Source: Acidimicrobiia bacterium
GTDB taxonomy: Bacteria > Actinomycetota > Acidimicrobiia > Spongiisociales > ZC4RG35
Length of the DNA: 64,000 nucleotides
NCBI GenBank assembly: GCA_028285585.1
Contig: JANQOU010000010.1
Location: 1 to 64,000, forward strand
Direction of reading: 5' to 3'
Both the position numbers and the translations under genes were made by a program. The notes below the pieces were generated by a model. The model was not told the DNA's origin. It did not search any database and saw only the letters and a program-made list of their open reading frames with translations. This document shows positions 35,083 to 44,356 of this stretch, in pieces. Within the stretch, counting starts at the first letter, position 1. Every line of letters begins with the position of its first letter.

Positions 35083-35849
35083 GATGGGAAGGGTAGAGCG
35101 GGGGAGACGGTGTCCAACTTCGCGAGTGTGGCAGCGAGACCCTCGAATTCGGTCGGGTCACCAGATGCAGCCATCACCAGCCGGCCGGAGCCTTCGGTTG
35201 TTGTGGCCACGCGGCGGGTTTGGGCAGCCACCGCCGGTGCCGGGTCGATCACGTCAACATCGTTGCCGGCGATCTCTCGGATCAGCGGTTGCAGGAAGCT
35301 GAAGTGGCTGCAACCGAGCACCAATGTGTCTGCTCCCCGTTCCAGGGCAGGCACCACATGCTTCGCAACGGACTCTCTTGCTCGTTTGTTGTCGAGTTGT
35401 CCCGACTCGACCAGCTCCACCCACTCCGGGCAGGTGACCTCGATCACCTCGACTTCGCTCCCGTGCCTGGCCAGGAGCGACTCGAACAGCCGGCCTTGGA
35501 TGGTGGCTTCGGTGGCGAACACCGCGATCACCCCGTTCCGGCTGGATAGGGCTGCTGGTTTCACCGCCGGCTCCATCCCGACGAAAGGGACTTCAGGATG
35601 CTCAGCTCGGAGGACTTCGATGGCGGCGGCCGAAGCCGTGTTGCACGCGATGACCACCGTGTCACAGCCCTGATTGATCAACCAGCTGCTGACGTGGCGT
35701 GAGATGTCTCTGACCTCATCGAGTGGCCTGGGCCCGTAGGGGGCTCGCTCCCGGTCCGCCACATAGAGGAGGTCTGCGTCCGGTATCTGAGCCCGGACCT
35801 CGGTGAGCACGGAGAGACCGCCCACCCCCGAGTCGAAGAGTCCGATCAT
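35079..35849 (-). CDS. murI: glutamate racemase
   Basis: Supplies D-glutamate for peptidoglycan. DSGVGGLSV at residues 6-14 is the family start. The two catalytic cysteines lie in VIACNTASA and VLGCSHF. The 256 residues are normal. It leads a two-gene minus-strand unit with menF. Confidence 0.95.
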   Translation of the reverse strand: MIGLFDSGVGGLSVLTEVRAQIPDADLLYVADRERAPYGPRPLDEVRDISRHVSSWLINQGCDTVVIACNTASAAAIEVLRAEHPEVPFVGMEPAVKPAALSSRNGVIAVFATEATIQGRLFESLLARHGSEVEVIEVTCPEWVELVESGQLDNKRARESVAKHVVPALERGADTLVLGCSHFSFLQPLIREIAGNDVDVIDPAPAVAAQTRRVATTTEGSGRLVMAASGDPTEFEGLAATLAKLDTVSPALPFPS

Positions 35850-35883
35850 CGGTTAGTTTCGCCTCTGCTTCGATGGAGGTCCA

Positions 35884-36654
35884 ATGCAGGTCAAGGAAAG
35901 CGTCGCACTTATTACCGGCGGAGCGTCCGGTCTCGGCTTCGGAGCTGCCTCACGGTTCGTCGCCCGAGGCGGGTCGGTGGTCGTTGCCGACATCAACGAG
36001 GCTCGTGGTGCCGAAGCAGTGGCAGAGCTGGGGGAGCAGGCCCGTTTCGTGGCTTGTGATGTCTCCAACGCCGACGATGTCGCCGCTGCCGTCCAAGGTG
36101 CGTCCGAGGCGATGGGCCGGATCGACATCCTGGTCAACGCGGCTGGGGTGGCTCCAGCCCAACGCGTCATCTCGCGCGACGGAGACCTCTTCGATCTCGA
36201 GCTGTTCAAGTTCACCGTCGGAGTCAACCTCATCGGGATGTTTGACGTTATTCGCAACGTCGCTGGAGTCATGGCAGCCAACGACCCGGGGCAGGACGGT
36301 GAGAGAGGCGTCATCGTCAACGTGGCGTCGATAGCCGCCTTCGAGGGTCAGATCGGGCAAGCCGCCTATTCGGCATCGAAGGGCGGTGTTGTCGGAATGA
36401 CGCTGCCGATCGCCCGCGACCTCGCCGGGATCGGGGTTCGCTGCAACACGATCGCACCGGGAGTCATGGACACGCCGCTACTCGCCGGCGCTCCTCAGGA
36501 GCTGCTCGATTCCCTGGCCAAGCTCCACGTCTTCCCGCAGCGTCTCGGCAACGCCGAAGACTTCGCGCATCTGGCTCAGGCGTTGATCGAGAACCCCTTG
36601 ATCAACGGCGAAGTGGTGAGGCTGGACGCCGCGGCGCGGATGCCTCCGAAGTAG
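35884..36654 (+). CDS. short-chain dehydrogenase (HSD10/3-hydroxyacyl-CoA dehydrogenase type II-like)
   Basis: NAD-dependent SDR of 256 residues. TGGASGLGFGAA is the cofactor motif, VNAAGVAPA the NAAG element and YSASKGG the YxxxK active site. GVMDTPLL and the ending FPQRLGNAEDFAHLAQ...NPLINGEVVRLD are typical of HSD10-like enzymes, which oxidise branched 3-hydroxyacyl-CoA. It converges on an acyl-CoA synthetase gene three bases away. Confidence 0.85.
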   Translation: MQVKESVALITGGASGLGFGAASRFVARGGSVVVADINEARGAEAVAELGEQARFVACDVSNADDVAAAVQGASEAMGRIDILVNAAGVAPAQRVISRDGDLFDLELFKFTVGVNLIGMFDVIRNVAGVMAANDPGQDGERGVIVNVASIAAFEGQIGQAAYSASKGGVVGMTLPIARDLAGIGVRCNTIAPGVMDTPLLAGAPQELLDSLAKLHVFPQRLGNAEDFAHLAQALIENPLINGEVVRLDAAARMPPK

Positions 36655-36657
36655 CGA

Positions 36658-38589
36658 TCAGCCGGCAAGCCCGGCGAGGCTGTCTGGGTTCTCCAAGCTG
36701 GTCAGGTCACCTGGGTCCTTGCCCATAGCCACTGCTTTGACCACTCGTCTCATGATCTTCTGAGATCGGGTGCGGGGCAGGTCATCGACCCAGCGCACGG
36801 CTTGAGGCCGGAAGGCCTTGCCTAGGGTCTCGTCTGTTACCTCGATCACTCGAGATGTCAGTGACTCGTCCGGATCCACAGCGGGAGCTGGCACCAGGTA
36901 GAGGGCGATGACCTCGCCTTTCACCTCGTCAGGCAGCCCGATGGCGGCGGCCATCATCACCTCGTCCATTGCCACGGCGACCGACTCGATCTCCGCAGGC
37001 CCGATGCGCTTGCCGGCGATGTTGAGCGTGTCGTCTGAGCGGCCATGCAGATACCAGAAGCCGTCCTCGTCTATCGAAGCCCAGTCGCCGTGGACCCAGG
37101 TGTCGTCGAAGCGGGACCAGTAGGTGGCCAGATAGCGATCAGGCTCATCCCAGAAGCCGCGAGTCATGCCGGGCCAGGAGCCCCGGATCACAAGCTCGCC
37201 GACCTCTCCACGCACCGGCGCTTCGGCATCGTCGTAGACATCGGCGTCGATGCCCAGTGACGGGCCGCCCAGCGACGTCGGCTTGATGCCCTGGAGCAGG
37301 TTCACACTGAGAAAACATGCGCCCACCTCGGTGCCACCCGAGATGTTCACGATGGGGACACGGGACTGTCCAACGTCTCGGAACAGCCACCACCACGGCT
37401 CGGGGTTCCAAGGCTCGCCTGTCGACCCGAGCACCCTGAGCCGCGACAGGTCGTGTTTGTGCGCCTCCGCTTCGCCATGAGGCTGGAGCGCCCGGATCAG
37501 AGTCGGTGAGATTCCCAAGACTGTGAGCCCAAGCTTCGACGCCACCTGCCAGAGCCGGTCTGGTCCCGGATAGTCGGGTGCGCCGTCGTAGGTGGCTATC
37601 GCTGCGCCGTTGGATAGTCCGGCGATCACCATCCAAGGCCCCATGATCCAACCCATGTCGGTGGCCCACATGAGCACGTCGTCGCGTTGCACATCGAGTT
37701 GGAACGCAGCCTCCTGGGCGATCTTCACGGTCAAGCCTGCTTGGACGTGAACCGCCCCCTTAGGTCGTCCCGTCGTGCCACTGGTGTAGGCGATGAGCAA
37801 CGGGTCTTCCGAGTACGTCGAGACGGCGTTGGCCGGCTCCGCCACAGCGAGTGCGTCGTGCCACCACATGTCGCGACCCGCTGTCATCGGCGTCCGCTCA
37901 CGGTCGACGTAGTCGACGACGATCAACGACTCGATGCCGCCGGCCAATTCGACGGAGGAGTCCGCGATTTCCTTCATCTCGATGAGTGATCCGCGTCGCG
38001 TGAACCCGTTGGCGCAGACCATCACTTTGGGCTTGGGGTTCTCCAATCTGGTGGCCACAGCGTCCGCTCCGTATCCCGAGAAGACCGGGATGAAGACCGC
38101 TCCGATGCGTGCGACGGCCAGCAGGCAGACCACAGCTTCCTCCGACATCGGGAGGTACACGGCGACAGCGTCACCGCGGCCGACACCGGCCGCACGCAAG
38201 GCTCCGGCCGCCAGCTCGACTTTGGACAGAAGCTCTCCGTAGCTCAGCTCGCGTGTGTCGCCGGTCTCCTTTTGCGAGCGCAGGGCTAGGCGATCAGGGT
38301 CTTCGCCAGTCCAGCGATCCAGGCATGCCTTTGAGAGGTTGAAGCTTGCGCCGTTGAACCAAGTCGCCCAAGCGTGGCCCCGCGAAGTGTCTCTGATCGA
38401 GGCCCACGTCGAGTCGAACGGGATGCCGAGGAAGTCGACGACGGCCTCCCAGAACCACTCGGGATCCTGCTGTGAGCGTGTCACCAGCTCCTCGTAGGAG
38501 TCGATTTGGTGGGCGACCATGAACTTGGAGGTGTTGGTAGCCGCTGCGGTTTCCTGGTCTGGCTCCCAGGCGATCTCAAATCGATCCAT
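36658..38589 (-). CDS. AMP-forming acyl-CoA synthetase (acetyl/acetoacetyl-CoA synthetase-like)
   Basis: A ligase of 643 residues that activates a short acid with ATP and CoA. YTSGTTGRPKG is the AMP-binding motif, WATDMGWIMGPW is typical of acetyl-CoA synthetase relatives, and the acylatable lysine is in PRTRSQKIMRR. The internal ATG 38589 is preferred because the segment before it looks non-coding. The exact acid is unresolved; the HSD10-like neighbour hints at branched-acid metabolism. Confidence 0.85.
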   Translation of the reverse strand: MDRFEIAWEPDQETAAATNTSKFMVAHQIDSYEELVTRSQQDPEWFWEAVVDFLGIPFDSTWASIRDTSRGHAWATWFNGASFNLSKACLDRWTGEDPDRLALRSQKETGDTRELSYGELLSKVELAAGALRAAGVGRGDAVAVYLPMSEEAVVCLLAVARIGAVFIPVFSGYGADAVATRLENPKPKVMVCANGFTRRGSLIEMKEIADSSVELAGGIESLIVVDYVDRERTPMTAGRDMWWHDALAVAEPANAVSTYSEDPLLIAYTSGTTGRPKGAVHVQAGLTVKIAQEAAFQLDVQRDDVLMWATDMGWIMGPWMVIAGLSNGAAIATYDGAPDYPGPDRLWQVASKLGLTVLGISPTLIRALQPHGEAEAHKHDLSRLRVLGSTGEPWNPEPWWWLFRDVGQSRVPIVNISGGTEVGACFLSVNLLQGIKPTSLGGPSLGIDADVYDDAEAPVRGEVGELVIRGSWPGMTRGFWDEPDRYLATYWSRFDDTWVHGDWASIDEDGFWYLHGRSDDTLNIAGKRIGPAEIESVAVAMDEVMMAAAIGLPDEVKGEVIALYLVPAPAVDPDESLTSRVIEVTDETLGKAFRPQAVRWVDDLPRTRSQKIMRRVVKAVAMGKDPGDLTSLENPDSLAGLAG

Positions 38590-38649
38590 CGGCCCTTGAG
38601 GGTATCGGATATACCGAGGATGGGGTCTGCCCCTCTTTACCCTCGCTGC

Positions 38650-39735
38650 ATGGCCTCGGCCGATCAGCGAGCAGCCGACAGACTGGTGATGCGTCGTGCC
38701 GTTTACGGTGCGATAGCGCTGCTCGGCGTGGCTGGTCTGCTTTGGCTCGCTTTCAACCTCCGCACCCTTCTCTTCTACGTCTTTGTGTCGGTGTTCGTCG
38801 CCGTGGCCTTCGAGCCACCTGTCCACTTTCTCGCCAAGAGAGGCTGGCGAAGGGGCCTAGCCACCGGTGCGGTTTTTCTCGCCGCGTTGATCTTGGCCGT
38901 CGCCTTCGTCTGGTCGCTGATGCCGCTGTTCGTCAGGCAGGTGGAGCAGCTGATTGCCGCTGTGCCTGAGATGATCGACGGCCTGTTCGCCTGGTTGTCG
39001 ACCACATTCGGGTTCGACTTCTCCGAGTTCGACATCGACAACATCGGTGACGACCTGCTCGGGTACGTGCAGAGCGCCGGTGGCACCATTGCCGGCGGGA
39101 TCCTGTCGGTCGCCGCTTCGATCGGCAGCTTCCTGATCCTCGCCACCACCGTCGCCCTGTTCTCCTTCTACATGGTTGCCGAGCTGCCACAGCTGCAAAG
39201 GACCGTTCTCTCGGCCATGCCGAAAGAAGAGCAGCGCCAGGCGATGCGAATCTGGGACATCGCGGTCGAGAACATGGGTGGCTACATCTACTCCCGGCTC
39301 ATCCTCGCCATCGTCAGCGCCACTTTGACCACAGTCGTGTTGAGTCTCCTCGAGGTGCCGTTTGCCCTCTCGCTCGGGGTGTGGGTCGGTGTGCTCAGCC
39401 AGTTCATCCCTGTGATCGGCACTTACTTGGCGGCGATCCTGCCGGCGATCGTCGCGCTCACGTTCAACGACTTCCAGACGGCTCTGATCGCCACCATCTT
39501 CTTCCTCGCCTACCAGCAGCTCGAGAACTACGTGATCTCGCCGCGGATCACGAAACGGACCATGGAGATCCATCCCGCTGTGTCGGTGGGGGCGATTCTC
39601 GCTGGTGGAGCGCTGATGGGAGGCATCGGCGTGGTGCTGGCTCTGCCCATGGCCGGGATCATCCAGGCGATCATCTCCGAATCACGGAAGCGTCACGACA
39701 CCATCCTCGACGAGGCCGATCCCGCTCCGGCCTGA
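38650..39735 (+). CDS. AI-2E-family membrane transporter
   Basis: Polytopic protein of 361 residues with seven or eight membrane segments. The family motif GVWVGVLSQFIPVIGTYLAAILPA is present, followed by FFLAYQQLENYVISPRI. Members include AI-2 exporters and sodium/proton antiporters; the substrate here is unknown. It stands alone between the synthetase and the second ABC operon. Confidence 0.85.
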   Translation: MASADQRAADRLVMRRAVYGAIALLGVAGLLWLAFNLRTLLFYVFVSVFVAVAFEPPVHFLAKRGWRRGLATGAVFLAALILAVAFVWSLMPLFVRQVEQLIAAVPEMIDGLFAWLSTTFGFDFSEFDIDNIGDDLLGYVQSAGGTIAGGILSVAASIGSFLILATTVALFSFYMVAELPQLQRTVLSAMPKEEQRQAMRIWDIAVENMGGYIYSRLILAIVSATLTTVVLSLLEVPFALSLGVWVGVLSQFIPVIGTYLAAILPAIVALTFNDFQTALIATIFFLAYQQLENYVISPRITKRTMEIHPAVSVGAILAGGALMGGIGVVLALPMAGIIQAIISESRKRHDTILDEADPAPA

Positions 39736-39838
39736 TTCAGCAAACGGGCATAACTTTGAGCGCTCGTTTAGGGTGTCCGCCGCACGCCTCCCCGACCGGG
39801 GAGAACGTGTTCAAACCCCTAGTTCGGAGGAAACTCAA

Positions 39839-42007
39839 GTGAAAGCAACAAAGCCCCTCGGGCTTAGGTTGTTTGCACTGCTCGCCGTTTTTGCTCTGGT
39901 AGTCGCGGCATGCTCAGAAGCTGAGCCTGCTGACACAACCGAAGCTACCGGCGGGACCACTGCAACCACTTCCGGTGACACCGGCAGTGGCGGTGGTGAT
40001 GGAGAAGGTGGAGACGGCGATGGTGCCCCTGTTGCAGGTGGCGCTTTCAACGTCGGATTCATCTCGAACATCACGACCGACAACTGGTGGGCGGCTCTGG
40101 ACACGCTCAGCTCGACGTACAACCAGGCATACCTTGGTAATGCGAAGACTGCGCTGTTCACGCTGACCAACCCCGGTTTCGTATACGTCCCAGCTGCTGC
40201 TGCGACCGATGAGCCGGTACCTGCTGTTCAAGAAGGCGACATCTGGGTTGTCGAGCAGCCCGTGCGCACCGACATGACATGGTCTGACGGTGAGCCGGTT
40301 ACTGCTGGTGACCTGGCCTTCTACTTCGAAGTGGTCCGGGAGTTCAATCTCGGAAGCAACCACGCCGCCAACTTCGTCCCGGATGTGCTGAGCGTCACCG
40401 CTCCGTCCGACGATCTCGTTCGCATCGAGTTCGCTTCGCAGCCCGGTCTGGCCACTTGGCAGAACGGCGTCGGCTTCGCGGCCTTCGTCCCGGCGCACTT
40501 CTGGGGACCTCACGTCGAAGAGGCGCGTGCTGCCGCGGCTGACCTTGCCGCCAGCATCACCGATGAGGACGCCACTCAGGCTCTCATCGACGCGTCACTC
40601 GCAAACGAGGACCCGGATGACGACAAGACGGCCGAAGACATCACACAAGAGGACATCGACGCCTACATCAGCGACTCGGTCGCCAACGAGGCTTTGACGG
40701 TTCTCTATGCGGTTGAGGCTCCGATGGAGCCGTCGTCCAGCTCGCAGGTCTTTTCGCAGTGGGAGCCGGGTGCGTTCGCCGCAACCACGTCCAACGCCGA
40801 CTACTTCGATGCCGGCACCGAGAACACCTACTACGCCGACGGATCCTTCCGTGTCGCAAACGCCAACCGCGGTGAGGACGCTGTCTACGGCGGTGAGGGC
40901 TCGGGCGACGCGATCGCTCAGTACGTCGAGGGCCCGTTCGTCTCGGAGATCCTCTGGGTCGAGCACGGCACCAAGGACGCTGCCTACGAGAAGCTGTCCG
41001 CCGGTGAGGTCGACTACGTGTACGACCCGACTGGCATCACCAGCGCTCTTCGCAACGAGCTGGCGACCAACCCGGATCTGAACTTCTCCGTCAACCAGAC
41101 GGAAGGTTTCCGGTACCTCGCCTTCAACTTGCGCAAGGCCCCGATGTCCGACTTGGCTTTCCGTCAGGCCGCGGCGACGGTGATCAACAAGGAGCTGGTG
41201 GCTGACACCGTCCTTGCTGGCGCTGTGTTCCCCGGTTACACCGTCATCCACCCGGATCTGACCTCCTTCTACAACGCCGACGTGCCACGCGCAGGTTGGG
41301 GTGACGAAGGGCCGCTGTCCGAAGCAGACCGCTACGTGACAGCCGTGCAGATCCTCAAGGATGCCGGTTACACCTGGACCTCAGAGCCGGTCATCGACGT
41401 CGAGAACCCCGATCCGGTCACAACACCTGGTGAAGGGCTGACGATGCCGAACGGCACACTTGTGCCTGAGCTGTCGATCCTGGCCCCTGGCCCGGGTTAC
41501 GACCCGTTCCGCGCCACCTTCGCCATCTGGATGGAGCAGTGGCTCAACGATCTCGGTGTGCCTGTGGTTGCAGAGCCGACCGACTTCAACGCCATTGTCT
41601 CGGCGGTCTTCCCGCCACAGACAGAGGAGTCAGCGCAGTCGTGGGACATGTACATGCTCGGATGGGGTGGTGGCGACGTGTCACTCCCCGGCACCTCGCA
41701 GGTGGCTTTCTTCCACTCACGTGAAGATGCCGTGACCGGTGGTGGTTTCAACACCCCCGGCTACATGAGCGAGCGTTTCGACGCTGCTGCTGATGCCTTC
41801 GAGTCGGCAACCGACGTGGCCACCGCTGCGGAGCTCACCAAGGAGATGGACTTGATCCTCGCCGAAGAGCTTCCGTACGTGGTGCTGTTCCGCACACCAA
41901 TCATCGAGGCCTTCCGCGGGAGCGTTCAGTTCCCGGCGCAGGTCATCATGGGTGGCCACTCCGGCTTCCCGAATGGTTGGCCAAGCTCAGTGCAGGTCAG
42001 CGAATAG
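39839..42007 (+). CDS. ABC transporter substrate-binding lipoprotein (family 5), unusually long
   Basis: Extracytoplasmic solute-binding lipoprotein of 722 residues, against the usual 530-600. The lipobox is LVVAAC, followed by a Thr/Gly/Asp linker. VRTDMTWSDGEPVTAGDLAFYFEVV is the family 5 entry motif. An acidic extra stretch around residues 240-290 (LANEDPDDDKTAEDITQEDI) accounts for part of the excess length. It starts at GTG with GGAGG upstream. It opens the second ABC operon. Confidence 0.9.
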   Translation: MKATKPLGLRLFALLAVFALVVAACSEAEPADTTEATGGTTATTSGDTGSGGGDGEGGDGDGAPVAGGAFNVGFISNITTDNWWAALDTLSSTYNQAYLGNAKTALFTLTNPGFVYVPAAAATDEPVPAVQEGDIWVVEQPVRTDMTWSDGEPVTAGDLAFYFEVVREFNLGSNHAANFVPDVLSVTAPSDDLVRIEFASQPGLATWQNGVGFAAFVPAHFWGPHVEEARAAAADLAASITDEDATQALIDASLANEDPDDDKTAEDITQEDIDAYISDSVANEALTVLYAVEAPMEPSSSSQVFSQWEPGAFAATTSNADYFDAGTENTYYADGSFRVANANRGEDAVYGGEGSGDAIAQYVEGPFVSEILWVEHGTKDAAYEKLSAGEVDYVYDPTGITSALRNELATNPDLNFSVNQTEGFRYLAFNLRKAPMSDLAFRQAAATVINKELVADTVLAGAVFPGYTVIHPDLTSFYNADVPRAGWGDEGPLSEADRYVTAVQILKDAGYTWTSEPVIDVENPDPVTTPGEGLTMPNGTLVPELSILAPGPGYDPFRATFAIWMEQWLNDLGVPVVAEPTDFNAIVSAVFPPQTEESAQSWDMYMLGWGGGDVSLPGTSQVAFFHSREDAVTGGGFNTPGYMSERFDAAADAFESATDVATAAELTKEMDLILAEELPYVVLFRTPIIEAFRGSVQFPAQVIMGGHSGFPNGWPSSVQVSE

Positions 42008-42029
42008 CTTGACTCGCACAGGATTGTGA

Positions 42030-42057
42030 GAGTGGGGGCACCTATGTGCCCCCACTC
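42030..42057 (+). terminator. intercistronic GC hairpin after the second binding-protein gene
   Basis: A 12-bp perfect stem (GAGTGGGGGCAC / GTGCCCCCACTC) closes a four-base loop, 22 bases after the stop. No T run follows closely. It resembles the hairpin after the other operon's binding protein and probably protects or partly terminates the upstream message. Confidence 0.65.
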
Positions 42058-42083
42058 CTCTCATCCTTCTCAGGAGTGTTGTT

Positions 42084-43247
42084 TTGCTGAGATTCATCGG
42101 TCGTCGGCTGGTGCAGATGTTCTTTCTGTTCCTGCTGTTCCTGACGCTGCTCTTCTTTCTCTTGGACGCGCAGCCCGGTGACATAACCTCACAATTTCTA
42201 GACCCCACCATCCCCGCTGAGATTCGCGCCCAGCTCGCCGAGCGTCTGGGCCTCGACGGAAGCGTTTGGTCGCGCTGGTGGAATTACATGACCAACTTTC
42301 TGACGGGGAACCTCGGGTTGAGCTTCCAGCAATACCCGCGCACGGTCACAGATGTGATCGCAGAGCGCATTCCCCGGACCCTCTTCCTCTTCACGTTCGC
42401 CACGCTTCTCTCCTACGTCCTCGGCTTCGCCCTGGGCAAGCGGCTCGCCTGGAGAAGGGGCGGATTCAGCGAGCACGCGGTGACTATCAGCGGCGTGCTG
42501 CTCTACACGGTGTTCTACCCGTGGTTCGCCATCATCATGATCCTCATCTTCTCGTCCGGTCTCGGCTGGTTCCCGATCAACGGATTCCTGACTCCCGAGC
42601 TGTGGCGCAACGCACCGTTCACCGGCAACGAGGTGTTCGGGCAGATGATCCTGTCCCTCGTCATCGCCGGGTTGATCCTGGTCGCCGGCTCATACTTCTC
42701 ACGGCGGCAACAAGAGCGGCGCCCCGCCCAGATCATCCGACTCGTCGGCTACGGCAGCGCCATCCTGTTCATGACCATCTTCTGGGCCCTCAAACCAGAG
42801 ATGCGCCCGTTCGCTTCGAACATCCTCCACCATTCCATTCTCCCCGTGGTGACTCTGGCCCTGGTCGCCTTCGCCGGCGTGATGCTGCTGACTCGGGGCT
42901 CGATGCTGGAGACCCTGAAGGAGGACTACATCCTCACCGCACAGGCCAAAGGAGTCCCTGAGCGGGACATCCGCGACAAGCACGCTGCCCGCAACGCTCT
43001 TCTTCCCGTGACCACCTCGTTCGTGCTGGGCCTTGCCTTCATCATCGGGGGAGGCATCATTACCGAGACCGTCTTCTCCTGGCCGGGGATGGGTGCTCTG
43101 CTGCTGACGTCGATCGTCTCGGAAGACATCCCGGTGGCCATCGGAGCTCTCGCCTTTACCGGTGTTCTCGCCCTGGTGGCACACCTCCTCGTTGACATCC
43201 TCTACGCCGTGCTGGATCCCCGAATCCGCATCCAGACAGGGAACTAG
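42084..43247 (+). CDS. peptide-type ABC permease (DppB-like) with extra membrane insertion
   Basis: Permease subunit of 387 residues. The start MLRFIGRRLVQMFFLFLLFL and the end LVDILYAVLDPRIR are standard DppB. Between the third canonical segment and the coupling region is an inserted stretch (about residues 165-245). It has two further hydrophobic segments around a basic loop (FSRRQQERRPAQ), so eight rather than six segments are predicted. The start is TTG with CAGGAG upstream. Confidence 0.88.
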   Translation: MLRFIGRRLVQMFFLFLLFLTLLFFLLDAQPGDITSQFLDPTIPAEIRAQLAERLGLDGSVWSRWWNYMTNFLTGNLGLSFQQYPRTVTDVIAERIPRTLFLFTFATLLSYVLGFALGKRLAWRRGGFSEHAVTISGVLLYTVFYPWFAIIMILIFSSGLGWFPINGFLTPELWRNAPFTGNEVFGQMILSLVIAGLILVAGSYFSRRQQERRPAQIIRLVGYGSAILFMTIFWALKPEMRPFASNILHHSILPVVTLALVAFAGVMLLTRGSMLETLKEDYILTAQAKGVPERDIRDKHAARNALLPVTTSFVLGLAFIIGGGIITETVFSWPGMGALLLTSIVSEDIPVAIGALAFTGVLALVAHLLVDILYAVLDPRIRIQTGN

Positions 43248-43258
43248 GAGGGCCGCAG

Positions 43259-44356
43259 ATGGTGACACAAGAGAAAAGGCCCGAGGCCGAGGTCGAGCCC
43301 GTCGAGCAGATCGTCGAGGCGTTGTGGCGAGTGCGTCTCCGGCTGGCGTGGTCGGGTTTCAAGCGCAACTGGAAACTGTTTGCCGAGAACAAGATCGGCC
43401 TGATGGGGTTGGGCATCATCATCTTCTTCGTCCTGCTCGCCCTCGCCTACCCAGTCATGAGGACCTGGGGGCCTTGGCAAGACGGCACCATTTACGACCC
43501 TGTCATCGGATACGACGCACCGGTCGAGGACTTCGAGATAGTCGAAACCGAGGCAGAGGTCCTCGATCCCGACACTCAGATGGACGCCTTCACTGCACAG
43601 CTCTGGTGTTTTGGGGCAGTGGCCGGTGACACCTGCTCGATCCCGCTTCAGCCGGCACCGCCGGGCAACGGCCACATTCTCGGCACCGACCCGCTGGGCC
43701 GGGACATCGCATCCCAGCTCACCTTCAGCACCCGCGCCGCCTTCATGCTCGGCCTGATCGCCGCCTTGGTCACAGTCGTCGTCGCCACGACCGTCGGCTC
43801 GATAGCCGCCTTCTACGGCGGCTGGATCGACAGCTTCTTCATGCGACTCGCCGACTTGGTGTTGCTGATGCCGCTCATTCCGATCCTCATCGTCATGTCG
43901 GGGTTGTGGGAGGTGACGTTGCCGCGTCTTGGCGTTCTGATTGGGATCCTGTCCGGCTTCGGCGGCACTGCGATCGTCCTCAAATCGCAGGCTTTGTCAG
44001 TCAAGGTGAAGCCGTTCATCGACGCCGCCCGAGTCTCCGGCGGCTCCAACATGCACCTGATCTTCAAGCACATCGTCCCCAACGTGCTGCCGCTCAGCTT
44101 CCTCTACATGATGTTCACGGTCACCGAGGCAGTCTCGCTCGAGGCGGTCCTTTCGTTCTTCGGGCTGCTCAACGTCAACATGAGCTGGGGACTGATGCTG
44201 CAAACAGCCCAGACCCAGGGCTACCTGCGCACGGGCCTCGAGTTCTGGTGGCTCCTCATCCCCGCCGGCGTCGCCGTCACTTTGCTGGCCGCCGGGTTCT
44301 TCTTCGTCGGCCGCGCGATGGATGAGGTCGTCAACCCGAGGCTGAGGTCGCGATGA
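43259..44356 (+). CDS. peptide-type ABC permease (DppC-like) with large outer loop
   Basis: Second permease, 365 residues against about 290 in typical DppC. After the first segment, an outer loop of about 75 residues, acidic and with two cysteines (LWCFGAVAGDTC), precedes the hallmark LGTDPLGRDIASQL. The coupling helix SGGSNMHLIFKHIVPN is normal. The ATG has AGGAGG upstream. It overlaps the next gene by four bases. Confidence 0.88.
   Translation: MVTQEKRPEAEVEPVEQIVEALWRVRLRLAWSGFKRNWKLFAENKIGLMGLGIIIFFVLLALAYPVMRTWGPWQDGTIYDPVIGYDAPVEDFEIVETEAEVLDPDTQMDAFTAQLWCFGAVAGDTCSIPLQPAPPGNGHILGTDPLGRDIASQLTFSTRAAFMLGLIAALVTVVVATTVGSIAAFYGGWIDSFFMRLADLVLLMPLIPILIVMSGLWEVTLPRLGVLIGILSGFGGTAIVLKSQALSVKVKPFIDAARVSGGSNMHLIFKHIVPNVLPLSFLYMMFTVTEAVSLEAVLSFFGLLNVNMSWGLMLQTAQTQGYLRTGLEFWWLLIPAGVAVTLLAAGFFFVGRAMDEVVNPRLRSR

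Noticed and set aside
39788-39803. Short hairpin CTCCCC/GGGGAG before the second ABC operon
   Set aside because: Six base pairs only, no T run and no switch-like conserved parts, so I do not call a regulatory RNA.
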